DNA from: Ananas comosus | Lineage: Eukaryota > Streptophyta > Magnoliopsida > Poales > Bromeliaceae | Length of the DNA stretch: 64,000 nt | Direction of reading: 5' to 3' | NCBI RefSeq assembly: GCF_001540865.1 | Contig: NC_033637.1 | Span: forward strand, 7,133,134 to 7,197,133 | Shown: piece by piece, positions 1-11,811 of the stretch | Numbering within the stretch: the first letter of the stretch is position 1 | Layout of the letters: the number at the start of each line of letters is the position of its first letter | Notes under the pieces: generated by a model | The model's input: the letters and a program-made list of their open reading frames with translations, nothing else | Database searches by the model: none | What the model was told of the DNA's origin: nothing | Translations under genes and position numbers: made by a program

Positions 1-1972
1 TAAAAGCAAGGGAGGAGCTAAGGAGAAGGCTTGGAGAAGGTGATCTTGGAGGATTAGAGGATCAAGAAGCTCTCCTACAAGTTGGAATTGGAGGAGCTTA
101 GGGCTAAGGTAGAGTTTTATGCAAGAACTCTTCTAGGGTTTGGATTTCCACCCTAAGGTTTAGTGTTTTGGACTTGTAGCAAGTTTAGAAACGTCGAACA
201 AGCCATGAACTCCATGAAAATCCATGAAAATTCAAGGTGCTCTCATGGTGATCACCTAAGGGTTGTGTTAGATGCCCTAGGGTTGGTCCAAATGACTTAG
301 TAATGGTATTAGAGAGCTTCCTAGATGATTCTAAGCTAGCAATTGCTTAGGGATGAGATCGATCTAGGAGAAAACCAAATATGACATTGTTAGGGCACCT
401 AATTTGGAGCTTTTGCCTCCGACCGTTTTCGAAGCAAATTGACCTTACAGAAACCTAATTGGGGGTATTCCCGACACGTTGGGCAACTCCGTTTGACCTT
501 ACGAAAAGGTTTAGATAAAGTTATCGAGAAAAAGCCTAATTTGGCTTCGTTTTGCCGCAGGCGAAAAGGTAAGGCTTCAAAAATCCCAAGAAATTCATCA
601 TAGCGTCCCCTCAACCATTTAAGGTGGGTGGTGCATTCCAAGGACCTCGAAATTTCTTTTATGTCTAAAATGTCACATTTGAGCATATGTATGTATTTGA
701 GCATATTGCATAGTAGGGTAATTGTAAGCTTCCTTTGCATGTTGTGGGTTCAAAATGCATGTGAAATACTTGTAAGAATGTGAGAATTTTATTTACCCTA
801 TGTATGCATGAGAAATGACAAGAACTTAGTAGTTTTAGAGAACAAAAGTGACATGTTGACATAATTGTAAAGAGTGGCATCAACGAGTCAAGATATGCTA
901 GAGTGGACACTTAGAAAATAAGTGTGGCATTAGCGAATGAGTACAAGAACAAAGTAGTGTATATGACACTAGAAAAGGGTAAAGAATGCAAGTAAATAGA
1001 GATAGCGACATTATGACATAACAACCTTAGAGTTAAGGGTCATATGTGCATTATTTTCTTATAGTTAAGGAATGAATTGGACTTGACATCCTTATAGATA
1101 AGGATGGGATCATACTCACCTGTAAGTCCTTGCTCGAGGGTGGTAGCTCCCCCTCGGGCGATGTGCTCCGGAGTTGTCATCACTGGGTCGTAGCGAGTAT
1201 CTCCCCAGAGGACGGTCCCGTCGGGTTGTAGCGGGTATCTCCCCGATATTAGGGATTTGGTGAGTGAGTCGTTGAGGGCGAAACCTACGGGTTAGCTAAG
1301 AGATTGGGTACTGAGATTGTGATATTGCATTCAACATGAGCATACAATTGAGCATCACATTTATTATTGTTCAGGCATATTAGCTGCATTTGCATAGTTT
1401 GGTTATTATCTATATCTTTTTCCTTCTATTATGCCTAATTTAGACCTAGTGGGAAAGTCGGCATGGTTGGTTGCCGAACCCATTGGGAACTTTGTTGTAG
1501 TTATCACACCCCATTTTCCACAGAGCCGGGACCGAGCGAGTGGGCGGACGACCGCGGTAAGGGCATCGTGCCCTAGATAGAGACCTCCCGAGTGGGTTTT
1601 CATTTTGTAGTTGCATACCTTTTTACGTCACCTTTTTGTGTATTTTGATGACTATAGATGTTAAAGGAAAAGAACGACAATGATGTAAAAGGTATTTTAT
1701 ATTTCAATGCAAGAACTTATATTTTGAGATTATGTGATGTAAAGAAAAGAAATGATGCAAAGATGTAACTGATTTTCTAAGTGTAGTTTATTATTTTCAC
1801 TATTGGCTGTTGCTTGCCCTCGTGCAAGCCATTGTGTATGCTTCCGCTTATGCAAATTGTTCCTCTATTGATGCTTGTTGTTGAGCCTTGGGCGGACAAG
1901 GCAGGCTCTGTTCGTTCGGCGTCTGTTCGACGCTCTCGAACCGGCCAAAAGGATCGGGCTCGGGGCGTGACA
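1..1972 (+). mobile_element. 3' part of a Tekay-type gypsy LTR (cut by window edge)
   Basis: This is LTR sequence in plus orientation, ending in CGGGGCGTGACA at 1972. The last ~100 bp (1880-1972) are the reverse complement of the start of the minus-strand Tekay LTRs at 42042 and 49648. The body (stretches rich in CTAGGG, the block at 1140-1260 with the repeated phrase CGGGTATCTCCCC, and the block around 1440-1600) also matches those LTRs in reverse. No primer-binding site follows at 1973, so this is either a 3' LTR or a solo LTR. Its start lies upstream of the window. No coding sequence is seen. Confidence 0.85.
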
Positions 1973-2143
1973 TAATTTTTTTTGTTTAAGTTATATTTTT
2001 ATTCCTTTATTTTCTATATAAGCTAAGATACTTATCCCTTCAAGAAAATGAAGTCCTTTTTAGATCATATATCAATTTAATTTTATAAACAGCTTATATC
2101 AGTTAATAAAAAGAGTCATGAAAATAGAAAAAAAAAGCATATG

Positions 2144-3083
2144 AAAAGTTATATAATAAATTTTTAAGAGACAAAAAGATATACAACCTAACACAACCAA
2201 ATACAGTAAATATAATACAGAACTTTACTTTCGAGAAAAAAAAATAAAAAACAAAGGATAGAAAAAGAAAAAATAATAAATCTTCAACATAACAAACACA
2301 TTAGTCTGAATACCATGCAAATAAAAAAAACTTAAAAAAACTGAATAAAACTATCTAAGAAATTTCAACGATACAACATAAAGAATACATTAATCTTTTA
2401 AAATAATTCCTGAAATTTGAAGGAAAGCTCGATTTGATGAAGATGGTAACGCTAAGCTCGACGATGCAGCGTGCAAACTTATACTCCATCTACATAACGT
2501 GTTTGATCTTAGCCTCGGAGCTCATGGAGGAGGAAAAGAAAATAGAGAAGAAGAGAATTGGGCTTTTCGTAGGTTTCTACGATTTACTGTTTAGATTAGG
2601 ATTAAAGTAGGTGAANNNNNNNNNNNNNNNNNAAAAGTTATATAATAAATTTTTAAGAGACAAAAAGATATACAACCTAACACAACCAAATACAGTAAAT
2701 ATAATACAGAACTTTACTTTCGGAAAAAAAAATATAAAAAACAAAGGATAGAAAAAGAAAAAACAATAAATCTTTAACATAACAAACATATTAGTTTGAA
2801 TACCATGCAAATAAAAAAAAACTTAAAAAAACTGAATAAAACTATCTAAGAAATTTCAACGATACAACATAAAGAATACATAAATCTTTTAAAATAACTC
2901 CTGAAATTTGAAGGAAAGCTCGATTTGATGAAGATGACAACGCTAAGCTTGGCGATGCAGCATGCAAACTTATACTCTATCCACATAACGTGCTTGATCT
3001 TAGCCTCGGAGCTCATGGAGGAGGAAAAGAAAGTAGAAAAGAAGAGATGATTTACTGTTTAGATTAGGATTAAAGTAGGTGAA
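2144..3083 (+). repeat. Duplicated ~460 bp block either side of a 17-N gap
   Basis: The sequence at 2144-2615 is repeated almost unchanged at 2633-3083, with the N run 2616-2632 between. Both copies start AAAAGTTATATAATAAA and end GGATTAAAGTAGGTGAA. The first copy has about 20 extra bases near its end and there are scattered substitutions. It may be a real tandem duplication with diverged copies, or two haplotypes placed side by side by the assembler. Confidence 0.85.
2616..2632. other. Assembly gap (17 N)
   Basis: A run of 17 N sits exactly at the junction of the two copies of the 2144-3083 duplication. Confidence 1.
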
Positions 3084-3340
3084 CCACTAATTAGACGTTA
3101 TGTTTGTAGGAAAGGTGAAGGGTTGGACTAAGGTGAGCGAACTATTAATTAGATGTTATAGGTGCAGGGAAGTCGACGTTATGTGTATAGGAAAGATGAA
3201 GGGTTGGGTTAAGGTTAGTGGATAGGTTAGTGGATTATTAATTAGACGTTATAGGTGAAGGGAAGGCAAAGAGTTGGTTTCGCTGAAGGAAGGAAACTCC
3301 ACCACGTGGCTTTTTTTTGGGGGAATAATGTATAGGTATA

Positions 3341-5437
3341 GATTTTGACATGCTAGAATTTATGAGAATATAATATATACATGTTATGTATAGTGAAAAA
3401 ATTATGCTCTATGTGGTAGAGGCATACATGTGGATTTGGGCACTAATGACAATAGTTTAGGTTTTCTCTCTTATGCAACCATAGAAAGCATGTTAGAGTA
3501 TGAATAAGGTTATAACCCGTTCGGGGGTACCTAGTGAATGAATAGAAAAGTAGCATTACTTACATGATGACAATAGTACACTTGTTATAGACAAGGTGAT
3601 GGAAAATTAGCATTACTTGCATGACAATATTATACTTGTTGTAGACAAGGTTGTAGTGACATTGGGACATAGAACATGATAAGGTCATTATGAAGCTAAA
3701 CTTGATATATTTAGCCTAGTGGGACAATTAGAACTTAACATGTGATACGGTAACTTGATGCATTAAATTAGAAGAACGACTAGTATTTGCCATTGTGACA
3801 TTACAATTAATCTAGGGTTCGATAGTTACATTCCATGTTTTAGACATGAGGAAAATGAGAGTGAATAGCCCTTGGGGCGAACCCTAATAGTGGTGATTGC
3901 ACATAATACTAGTGGGATTTAATTAATTGCATCATAATACTACTACTCAATATAGTGAGGATGTTAGTGGAAAGACATGTGCATAACATACATTGTGATA
4001 ATTGTCGACATAGTTCTCTTGCATATGGCATTCGTATAAATTTCTTGTGAAAATTATTGTAAATGCATGTCATGAACCTTGTTGGAGGTTTGAGTAAAAT
4101 AGTGAACTATCCTAGGTAGGATATTGTCATATGAACTATGCATGCCTTAGGCAATATATGTGTTGGTAGAGACATACCACCCAAGTTGTTGTAAACATGA
4201 CATGAATGATCTAGAATCCGACCGTTGAGTCGATGAGTGACAATTCCATATTTTAGACATGATGATTGAGTATCCCAAATTGTGGACCCTTTGCTATGAT
4301 CACGCTTGCTTGCCTTTGTGCTCATTCGCACATGCTTGTGAGGGTCGCTCCCTACAAGCCGGCACTCCGGAGTTTAGCCTTGCGATGATAGATCGCGAGT
4401 GCGGGATTGGGCGCCGAAGTGGGATGCCGCGGGTGGAGTCTCTTTTCTTGTGGGAAAAATGATGACCCCCACGGGGCCACTAAGGCACGGCACGAGCCGG
4501 GACATTACTACGGGTACGTTCCTTGTAAATTGGATATTGAGACTTAACTTGACAATGTACATCATCGTAGTTGATGCATACATAGTAGATGTTCATACAT
4601 GTGGTTTGCTACCTTATACTACTATTTGATGCATATTTAGTAGTTGGACATTTTGTGGAACATTGTGACATTGGTAACTTTAGTGGTAGTGAACCTATAT
4701 CCTTGTGGACTAGTATGTATGCATGGCTAGAATAACAATGAAAAGCACAATTTACTCTACGTAGCATCATGGACATTATGATTATGCACGTAAATGGACA
4801 TTGACATACAATTGATTATGCATGTTAATCAACATTGACATATAGTTGATCAAGTGAAAGTAGAAAATCATATTCATGATAGTTAAACTTGTAGTAGAGG
4901 CATGACTATGATTAATCTTGTTTAAATACTTGCTTTTCATACATTTGCTTAATTTTTTCCGTATAGCATGCCTATGTTAGCCTAGTGGTATATTTTCGCT
5001 GAGGTCGGCGACTTGCCCACTGGGAACTATTGTTTAATAGTTCTCACGCCCTCTATTTTTTTGTTGTTTCAGAGCCATCCGCACCAGAAGAGGCTATGAA
5101 TCGTGGCAAGGGGTTAGCGACTAGCTAGAGCCCCTACGGAGTTATTTTAGAGGGACTCAACGTCATCTTTCTTTTTGTACCTTGTGGAAAGATATATTAT
5201 GTATTTGGTTTAGAAATTATGTTAGACTTGTGGGTCTAGTTGTACACATTTGTATTTAATTATGGATCTCTTTGTGTTAGAACACTGGTGATTTTATATT
5301 ACTTGCTCTGATAGCCTTGTTAGGACTTGATCTTGCTTATTCCTGTTTGTAGACGCCTCGTGTGTATTGTAGTTGTTTGGTGTATACCGCGGGTCTGTGC
5401 ACGCATCTGGCAGCTTCCGCTGGGCCGGGGCATGATA
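3341..5437 (+). mobile_element. 5'-truncated gypsy LTR of the G2/S2 family
   Basis: Plus-orientation LTR lacking its start. The stretch at 4300-4500 (CATTCGCACATGCTTGTGAGG and what follows) recurs in the G2 LTR near 20925 and in the S2 LTR near 56550. The stretch at 4975-5060 matches 28115-28190 and 57120-57190. It ends GGGGCATGATA at 5437, a decayed GGGGCGTGACA, and is followed by a primer-binding site. The left boundary is approximate. No coding sequence is seen. Confidence 0.75.
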
Positions 5438-5445
5438 GATTATTG

Positions 5446-5458
5446 TGGTATCAGAGCC
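5446..5458 (+). other. Primer-binding site (initiator tRNA-Met)
   Basis: TGGTATCAGAGCC lies 8 nt after the LTR end at 5437. This marks 3341-5437 as a 5' LTR. Only about 20 nt of its interior remain before G1 is inserted at 5479. Confidence 0.9.
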
Positions 5459-5683
5459 TAGGGTTGAGTCTTAGAGGATGTGACATACCGAAACTTCGGT
5501 AAGCTGTATTGGACTTTAGCCAAATTGACTAAAGTATGCGAAAGAAATAGTTGGGTAAGTCCTATTTAACATTCCAACAAGGTTGAAAGGGTTAAAAATG
5601 AGTTCTAAACGGATTAGAAAGGTTTTAGCATCGATTGACGTGAAATAGAATCGAAAAAGATGCGAAATTGAAGTCTGGGCAAA

Positions 5684-5802
5684 GTGTACCGGTACAGATA
5701 CGAGGTTGTATCGGTACACTTCTGTAAAACCCGAACAGCAGCTCTCAGATTTGCCTCTGCGTGATTGTATTACCGGTGACACCATAAAGTGTACCGGTAC
5801 AC
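5684..5802. promoter_or_regulatory. GTGTACCGGTACAC palindrome cluster in the G1 U3
   Basis: There are perfect or near-perfect copies of a 14 bp palindrome around 5685, 5711 and 5788, plus a related ACCGGTGACAC near 5773. They lie 80-190 bp upstream of the TATA box at 5879. The same cluster recurs in the G1 3' LTR at 12017-12135. Position suggests a transcription-factor binding array. The palindrome contains two GTAC cores, the core bound by SBP-box (SPL) factors. That link is inference. Confidence 0.6.
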
Positions 5803-5878
5803 TTTGGGTCTTGCAGCCAAAAATTGGTCTGCTGCAATTATGGACTTTTGGGGGGGTTTTGTTGCTATTGTAGCAACC

Positions 5879-5886
5879 TATAAATA
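5879..5886 (+). promoter_or_regulatory. TATA box of the G1 5' LTR
   Basis: TATAAATA is followed by a C-rich, CT-repeat leader (CTCTCTCACTTTCTCTC near 5930). The same arrangement is conserved in the 3' LTR, with TATAAATA at 12211-12218. Confidence 0.7.
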
Positions 5887-6380
5887 ACCCAACACCCCCT
5901 CCCCTTCATAGCAGGTAACAAATACACCTCTCTCTCACTTTCTCTCTCTCTCTCTAGAAACTTTCTACCAGGGTGGAAAGGAGGAGATCAAGAGATGGAT
6001 TTGGAGGAGATTTAAGGTTTTGAAGGGTTTAGAGCTCTCCTACAAGGTGGAGCTTGGTGGGCATCTAGGCCAAGATAAGGTTTCTTGTAAGAATGATGTT
6101 AGGGTTTGATTTTATACCCTAGATCTTTGGTTTTGATCTTCTTACAAGTGTAGAAACCTAGTAGAAGTCGAAGAACACATGAAAACCATGTTTTCTTCGT
6201 AGTGCTCTTATGGTGGATTTCTAGGGTTTGTTCTAAATACCCTAAGAATGATTTAAATGGTTCTAAATGAGTTCCTAGATGTTGAACAAGCTCTCTTTTG
6301 CTTGTTTTAGAGATCAAAATAAGGTATTGAGCATATGTCATGATTAGGGCACCAAAATTAGGACTTTTGTCATAGATGGN

Positions 6381-7105
6381 ATCCAATTACGGTGAGCTAG
6401 ATGAATTGTAGGATTCACAGGTGTAGCTCCAAATATCGATGTATAAGAGTACGTGTACGAATGTTACAGTTATACATACAAGAAAGATCGTGCTAGAGTA
6501 TCGAGATTTTACGTGGATCGTAAATAAGGTGATACGTATATATAATTGTACGTTAGTACGTGAAGTAAATCGTAAAGATCAGATACAGTAATACGTTGGT
6601 AGTAAATCGTACATCAAAGTCACGTAATTATATGTCAATAGTTGATCGTACATAAATGTATTACGATTGTACGGATATAAAGGTAGACCGTGTATGTATA
6701 CGTAGTTGTTCTTAGGTATGAGATGAAACTGTACCTCCGCTGGATCAGCGAAGCCATTCGTGTTGGGTGGAGTTTAGCGAAAAGCTAACGAACATCAGTG
6801 AACGTTAGCCGGAGAGCGCCGTGGGCAACGAGCCAAGCCGGGCTTGAGCGTGAGCTGGTGGGTTGCCGGTGGTTAGGGGTTAGGCTTTTAACAAGCTAGA
6901 TATTGAACTAGGGTGTTACGAGGCCTAGACAAGAGCACTAAAAACCTGCAGCGGAGCCGGGAGGTCCGCCTTTGCTTCAAAATTACCAGGCAAAGAAGTT
7001 ATTGAAACGCATCCGAGCTGCTTAGCGGCTTGGCTGAAGTGGTTGCGCAAGCATATGGATCGTTAATCCAAACATATCCCAATTAAATGTAAATTTGGGG
7101 TGTCA
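6381..7105. other. Non-homologous segment inside the G1 5' LTR after an N
   Basis: Directly after the N at 6380 comes about 700 bp that does not align with the other G1 LTR. Its first half is rich in CGTA-containing words such as ATCGTACAT, TACGTATATA and GTACGT. Its second half is GC-richer. No reading frame of interest is seen. It may belong to a variant LTR joined in assembly, or to an unrecognised insertion. Confidence 0.5.
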
Positions 7106-7462
7106 ATGAGCATAGGTTTGATATTAACCTAGTGTTGTGAACCTAGGATGGATTGGTGTGGCATTTAACCTAGTGACATTGAACATAGGTTGAGAATGAA
7201 ACCTAGAGTTAAACAAATCTAGGTGAGTGGCATTGAACCTAGAGTCAAGTAAACCTAGATTATGAGCATAGTGATGTTGAACCTAGAGTCAAAGGAACCT
7301 AGATAGTAAAGAACAATGGACTTAGATAGGTCGATACTATAGGGTATAAGACCAACCCTAGAGATGTGAATGTGGATTCCGGAATCCCTAGAATGATGGC
7401 TGCGAGTGCAGCAGCTGCTAGTGCAGCAGATAAGACTTGCAAGCGCAAGTGAATCCGAACTG

Positions 7463-7681
7463 TGGGTATGTTGGCTCTCCTCGCCCGACAGTGATTCAAC
7501 GGGTATGTTTGTTCTCCTCGCATGGTTCTCCTCGCCCGGTATGTGTAATGGCTAATTAGAATCATAACTGCGGGTACGTTGGTTCTCCTCGCCTGACAGT
7601 GATTCAATGGGTATGTTGGTTCTCCTCGCATGGTATGCCATGAGATTGTCGACGCGGGTATGTTGGTTCTCCTCGCCCGTG
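7463..7681 (+). repeat. Minisatellite in the G1 LTR
   Basis: About five imperfect copies of GGGTATGTTGGTTCTCCTCG are spaced 40-60 bp apart, near 7463, 7500, 7569, 7609 and 7656. The 3' LTR has only two copies (19282-19343) before it is cut. The repeat creates an apparent minus-strand frame with Arg-Arg-Thr repeats. I do not regard that frame as a gene. Confidence 0.8.
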
Positions 7682-8705
7682 GGTCCATTGAGCGACTTGT
7701 GGTCTGGGGTTCGACGGCATTCCTCACCCTGTGAGTAGACCTATAGTCGAGAGGATTCAAGGCTGAGGTGCATGTGATAGTTCCTTCACCTCGAGCTTGA
7801 CAGAGCGTGGACTATCTACGGTGGATTTATTCAAGACCGAGTCGAGTGGTATAGTTGACTAAGGTAGAAGTAACCTTACGAAAGAATGGCTAATGAGTAT
7901 GTTGTGACTAAGAATAGAGAATAAAGAATAAAGAATGACTAATGTTAAAGAATAGCAAATGTTAAAGGATAGCTAATAATGAAAAGAATGATTAGCTACA
8001 AAGAATAGCTAGGACTAAAGAACGGCTAAGAGTAAAGAATGACTAAGAACATAGAGTAGAATTAATTAATCTACTTGGATAGTTGCATGAATTGCATGTT
8101 GCATATTGTGAGGTATGAACATGGTAATGTTAGTTGCATAAATTATATCTGTGAATATTTGTTGGACTAACATATTTGTAGTGCCTCCTTTGGACTTGGT
8201 GGGTCGAGCTTTTTCCTTTGGTGGCCATACCCACTGAAAACTATGGATAATAGTTCTCAACCCTGTGTTGTTTTGGGGGGTACAGGTTCACACGTGAGCG
8301 GCGCGGCGGCACAAGGAAAGGGCGTAGCTCCGTAAATAGCGCTCTACCACCGAGACCAGAGATAGCAGTACCCTGAGTCGGCTTAACTTAGGGTTGTGAA
8401 AGGAAAAGAACAAAGTTGTAGTAATTATGTTAAAATTGGATTGTATTTGGAAGCTATTAAGAGAGTTAAAAATATAATATGTAATGTAAATTGTATTTGA
8501 GTTGAATGCTTGTAATAGCATAGTAGTAATTATGTTTTCATACATTCCTTATGCAATCTTTGTTGAATGCTGTTCCTGGTTGGAACCTTGTGCATTGTAT
8601 AGATTGTGACACCTTGGACGTACATGGGAGACTCTGTCCGTTCGGCGGTCTGTTAGCGTGCCCGAATCCGACCAAAGAGACGGGCTCGGGGCGTGACAGA
8701 TAAGA

Positions 8706-8717
8706 TGGTATTAGAGC
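8706..8717 (+). other. Primer-binding site of G1 (initiator tRNA-Met)
   Basis: TGGTATTAGAGC lies 7 nt after the LTR end and differs by one base from the usual TGGTATCAGAGC. Confidence 0.85.
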
Positions 8718-9076
8718 ATAAAAAGAAAGTAAAAAGAACATAAAGAGAATAATAGAAATGGTTTAGATGGACCTAGGAGACCTTAGGATAGTAAACCATA
8801 AAAGATTAAGGCTCGTGAGAGACGAGGACTTGAGACTTGTGGCGAAAGGTTAATGATTGGGTTATGTTGTAAACCTCTAAGACAGATGTTAGAGGTAGAT
8901 TCAAGGCGTGGTTTATTCTCAGCCAAGTGTATTCATGTTGGCATATGACAACAAGAACCCGAGTGAGGAGAATATATGCCCTTGTATGACTTTCGCCCGA
9001 TTTGAGTCGATGTTAAATGTTTCGTGCTCGACCTAGAAGGTTGAGTATTAATCGAGTTGTCATGTTTCAGGAAACG

Positions 9077-10374
9077 ATGGCACCGCGTAGGCGATCTTCT
9101 ACTAGGTCGACGCAGGATGGGACAAATGGTGTCCCTGAGCAATCTGAGACGAGCGGAGACTTGGAACTTCGTGAGCAATTGGCCACACTTGTGGGTGTGG
9201 TTAGGCAACAAGCTGAGGTAGTGCAGCGACAGCAGGAGGCTACAATGCGCCAGGAGGAGCGAATTAAGAGACTCCGGGAAACGGTAAATCAACTGGTGAC
9301 CGCACTAGTTGCGGCTCGTCGAGGACGGCCGGGAGTTGCGGCGGAGATCCCTCCGCCGGGGTCGGGCGATCCGAGTCCTGAAAGTGCATTGGTGGAGGCG
9401 GAGAAGGAGCGGGCTTTGGCGGCCCTCATGACCTTCATAAAATTTGATCCGCCTATCTTCGATGGAGAGAATGTCGACCCGTGGATCATAGAAATGTGGA
9501 TCGACTCCATGAAAACGCTCTTTGAGGAGCTGTATACCCTGGAGCGGGACAAGGTGCCCCTAGCCGCGCATTGCTTGAAGCAATCGGCGAAGGTGTGGTG
9601 GAAAGGCATTCGGCGGAATCGATCGCCTAGTCTTCCTCCTATGGCATGGGAAGAGTTTCGGGGATTGGTATTTTCTACTTACTTCCCCGACAGTGAAAAG
9701 AGAAAGCTTCAGGACAGGTTCAGGAAGCTGCGGCAAGGAGACCGCTCCGTGAGGGAATACGACGGGAATTCTCCCGTATCGTGAATTGTGTCCCAGATGT
9801 GGTATGGGATGACAAAGGATATGGCCGATTGGTTCCTGCGTGGACTTCGACCAGATGTTTACGAGAAGGTGCAAATCTTAAAGCTCACGACCTTCGCGGA
9901 GGTGTTGGAATGAGCATTATGGGCAGAGCATGGTGAGGCTTTTGTGCGTGAGGAGCACGGGTCTTATGAATATGAGCGGGAAGGAGCGAGGCCACTGTCA
10001 AGTGGTTCAGGTAGTCAGTCGAGTTCTAGGCGCCACTCGAAGTCGTCCTCTGCTCGATCCTCCCCAGGATGTGTGATTTGTGGTGGTTCCCACTAGGCAC
10101 GACGTTGTGTGCAGCGGGAAGGTAGATGCACTCGATATGGACAACCGGGTCACCCGAATTACGAGTGTCCACAGAGCGATAGCCGGGCCTTGGCATTAGC
10201 GACGACCTTTTCCTCTCCGGGACAACCTGTGGGTGTGCTACCTACAGCACGGTCTGGAGAGCGAGTGAGGGTAAGGCAACTGAGGGCCTCGTGACGGGAG
10301 GCAAGTGGCCATGGATACGCGACCCAGGTTGGGGAACCTGCTGCCGACGACGTCATGGCAGGTATGATTTAATT
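9077..10374 (+). pseudogene. gag: G1 gag, frameshifted and truncated before protease
   Basis: Retrotransposon gag would form the particle that packages element RNA. The start is set at the ATG giving MAPRRRSS, which matches MAPRLRGR in the Tekay copy. A coiled-coil stretch follows (RQQAEVVQRQQEATMRQEER region), then the gag core with FDPPIFDGE and W-rich motifs, and then a zinc-knuckle region near 10130. Breaks seen: one base missing near 9760, one extra base near 9812, a TGA near 9912, a TAG near 10096, and the second cysteine of the knuckle changed to tyrosine (CTRYGQPGHPNYEC). Coding similarity stops at DDVMAGMI near 10370, just where protease starts in related elements. Confidence 0.9.
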
Positions 10375-11798
10375 GATGTGATCATGTATTTCTGCATGAT
10401 GTAAAGTTGGTGCATTGCATGCATTGAGCATATGGTCATTTACTACTACTCATACCTTAGTATAGTAGAGATCGAGTATGCGGGTAAGAATGGATACCCG
10501 GGCGTGCTCGTGTAGGGGAGCGTAACACCTGCCGGTGCAGGTAGAGAGCTAGTTGGCACTAGCGAGTCGCTAGTGAAGGTCTAAGGGTAAGACTTGTGGT
10601 AGAGATGGAAATGGTGGACCGACTCGCAAAGTAATGCGTGTAGTTGGTTGCAAGAATTGAGTCATGGCACGGGTGGACACTTGAATAGTTTGAGTGTTCC
10701 AAGTATTGTTTCAGTAGATCGAACAGTGGAAGTGGAATCACTGTGGAGGGAGTAGTTGGTTAGTAACCAAGTGGAAGCACGTAGGCCTAGTAGCACCTCA
10801 GTGTAAGGTAGGAGGGTCATGCTAGTGTAGTCAGCGTGCATATGCAAGAATTGCCTAATGCTGGATTTAATATGGAGCATTATAGAGGCGTGTGACGCCC
10901 GAGTATGGTCATTCATGGAGTGTGGATTTTGTTCAGCCGAGTGAGTGTGTTGGCAGTAGCACTTGAGCATTGCTAGGTGTGAAGCGTGCCATGGGACACT
11001 CGTAGGGCTGGTGGCTCGCATTAGGTGCATAGGAGCCGGTAGTGGTACGTGTACTCGATAGAGTGTGTAGTGTGATTAATAGTATACCGAGAGTTCGGTT
11101 GTGACCCAACCGAGGATTTGATGCGGTTTGGGGTCTTGATTGCTCCTGATTAGAGTGTGTGCGAATTTTCAAGTGAGAATTTCGCCCCAATGATGATTGG
11201 GTCTATGCTTGCTAACGAGAGGCGCTGCGCGTACGTTGAGACAGGTTTAGGCGGTAGGCCTACGTAAGATTGATGGCCTTTGGTCCACCTATGGAAACTG
11301 AGGAAAGCGATTTGGCGGATAGCCTTATTGAGAGGTTTAGCTCAAATTCACGAACGAAGCATTCGTGTGAGCTCGTTGCGAGAGTGATATGAGATTGACC
11401 GAGGCATATGGTATTAGAAGACAAGTGCTCTTTGGTGAGGCCTTGAGCTAGTAACAAGCCACGTGGAGTTTGAGGATTGGAATCGGAATGTATTCCCTGA
11501 ACGAAAGGTAAATGCAAAGAACAGTTTTTGCATACCAAGTGGTGAGTGGCGTTGGAGCGCGTAGGGTCGTCGAGTTTCGACTTGCGCTGCCACCAAGAAG
11601 GACGAAGACCGTAATGCACTTTGTGAGATACACCTTGCAAAGTTATATGAGTTTGGTATTGTACCCTCCGCGGTGGGTCTCTTGGATAGTTCCAAAGAGT
11701 GTAAAACCATTCCGGAGTGGAAAAGTGCATTGGTACCCTCAATTGCTCAAGGAGCTGAATTATGATATGGTTTGAATTTCGCGGACGAAATTCTTTTT
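10375..11798 (+). other. Conserved non-coding interior of the gag-only family
   Basis: This 1.4 kb stands where pol would be and has no credible coding capacity. Its part from about 10505 to 11265 aligns along its length with 63060-64000, which has one extra ~190 bp segment (63612-63800). Matching landmarks include AGTAGATCGAACAGTG, CACTTGAGCATTGCTAGG and GTTGTGACCCAACC. Conservation between two separate copies suggests a defined non-autonomous family rather than two independent deletions. Confidence 0.75.
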
Positions 11799-11811
11799 AA
11801 GGGGCGGAGAA
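11799..11811 (+). other. Polypurine tract of G1
   Basis: AAGGGGCGGAGAA directly precedes the 3' LTR start at 11812. The Tekay element has the equivalent AAGGGGTGGAGAA on the minus strand at 44599-44612. Confidence 0.9.

Larger units (their letters stand above)
1973..3340. other. AT-rich unclassified segment
   Basis: AT-rich sequence with no convincing reading frame lies between two LTR pieces. It carries the duplication at 2144-3083. It also carries a short run of degenerate repeats at about 3085-3275 built on ATTAGACGTTAT plus GGTGAAGGG-like stretches. It could be older host sequence or a decayed DNA transposon. No terminal inverted repeats were found. Confidence 0.5.
5479..8698 (+). mobile_element. 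G1 5' LTR
   Basis: Runs from TGTGACATACCG at 5479 to GGGGCGTGACA at 8698. U3 holds ACCGGT palindromes (5684-5802) and a TATA box (5879). An N at 6380 interrupts the alignment with the 3' LTR. From 6381 to about 7105 the sequence differs from the equivalent part of the 3' LTR (18200-18910). The alignment resumes at the phrase TGTCAATGAGCATAGGTT (7098 and 18919). Confidence 0.85.

Noticed and set aside
6950..7080. tRNA-like look of GCTTGGCTGAAGTGGTTG and what follows
   Set aside because: No acceptable B box (GGTTCGANNCC) or closing stem was found, so it is not called a tRNA.
7299..7760. Minus-strand frame with ARRTNIP-type repeats
   Set aside because: It is produced by the LTR minisatellite at 7463-7681, with no support from the other LTR.
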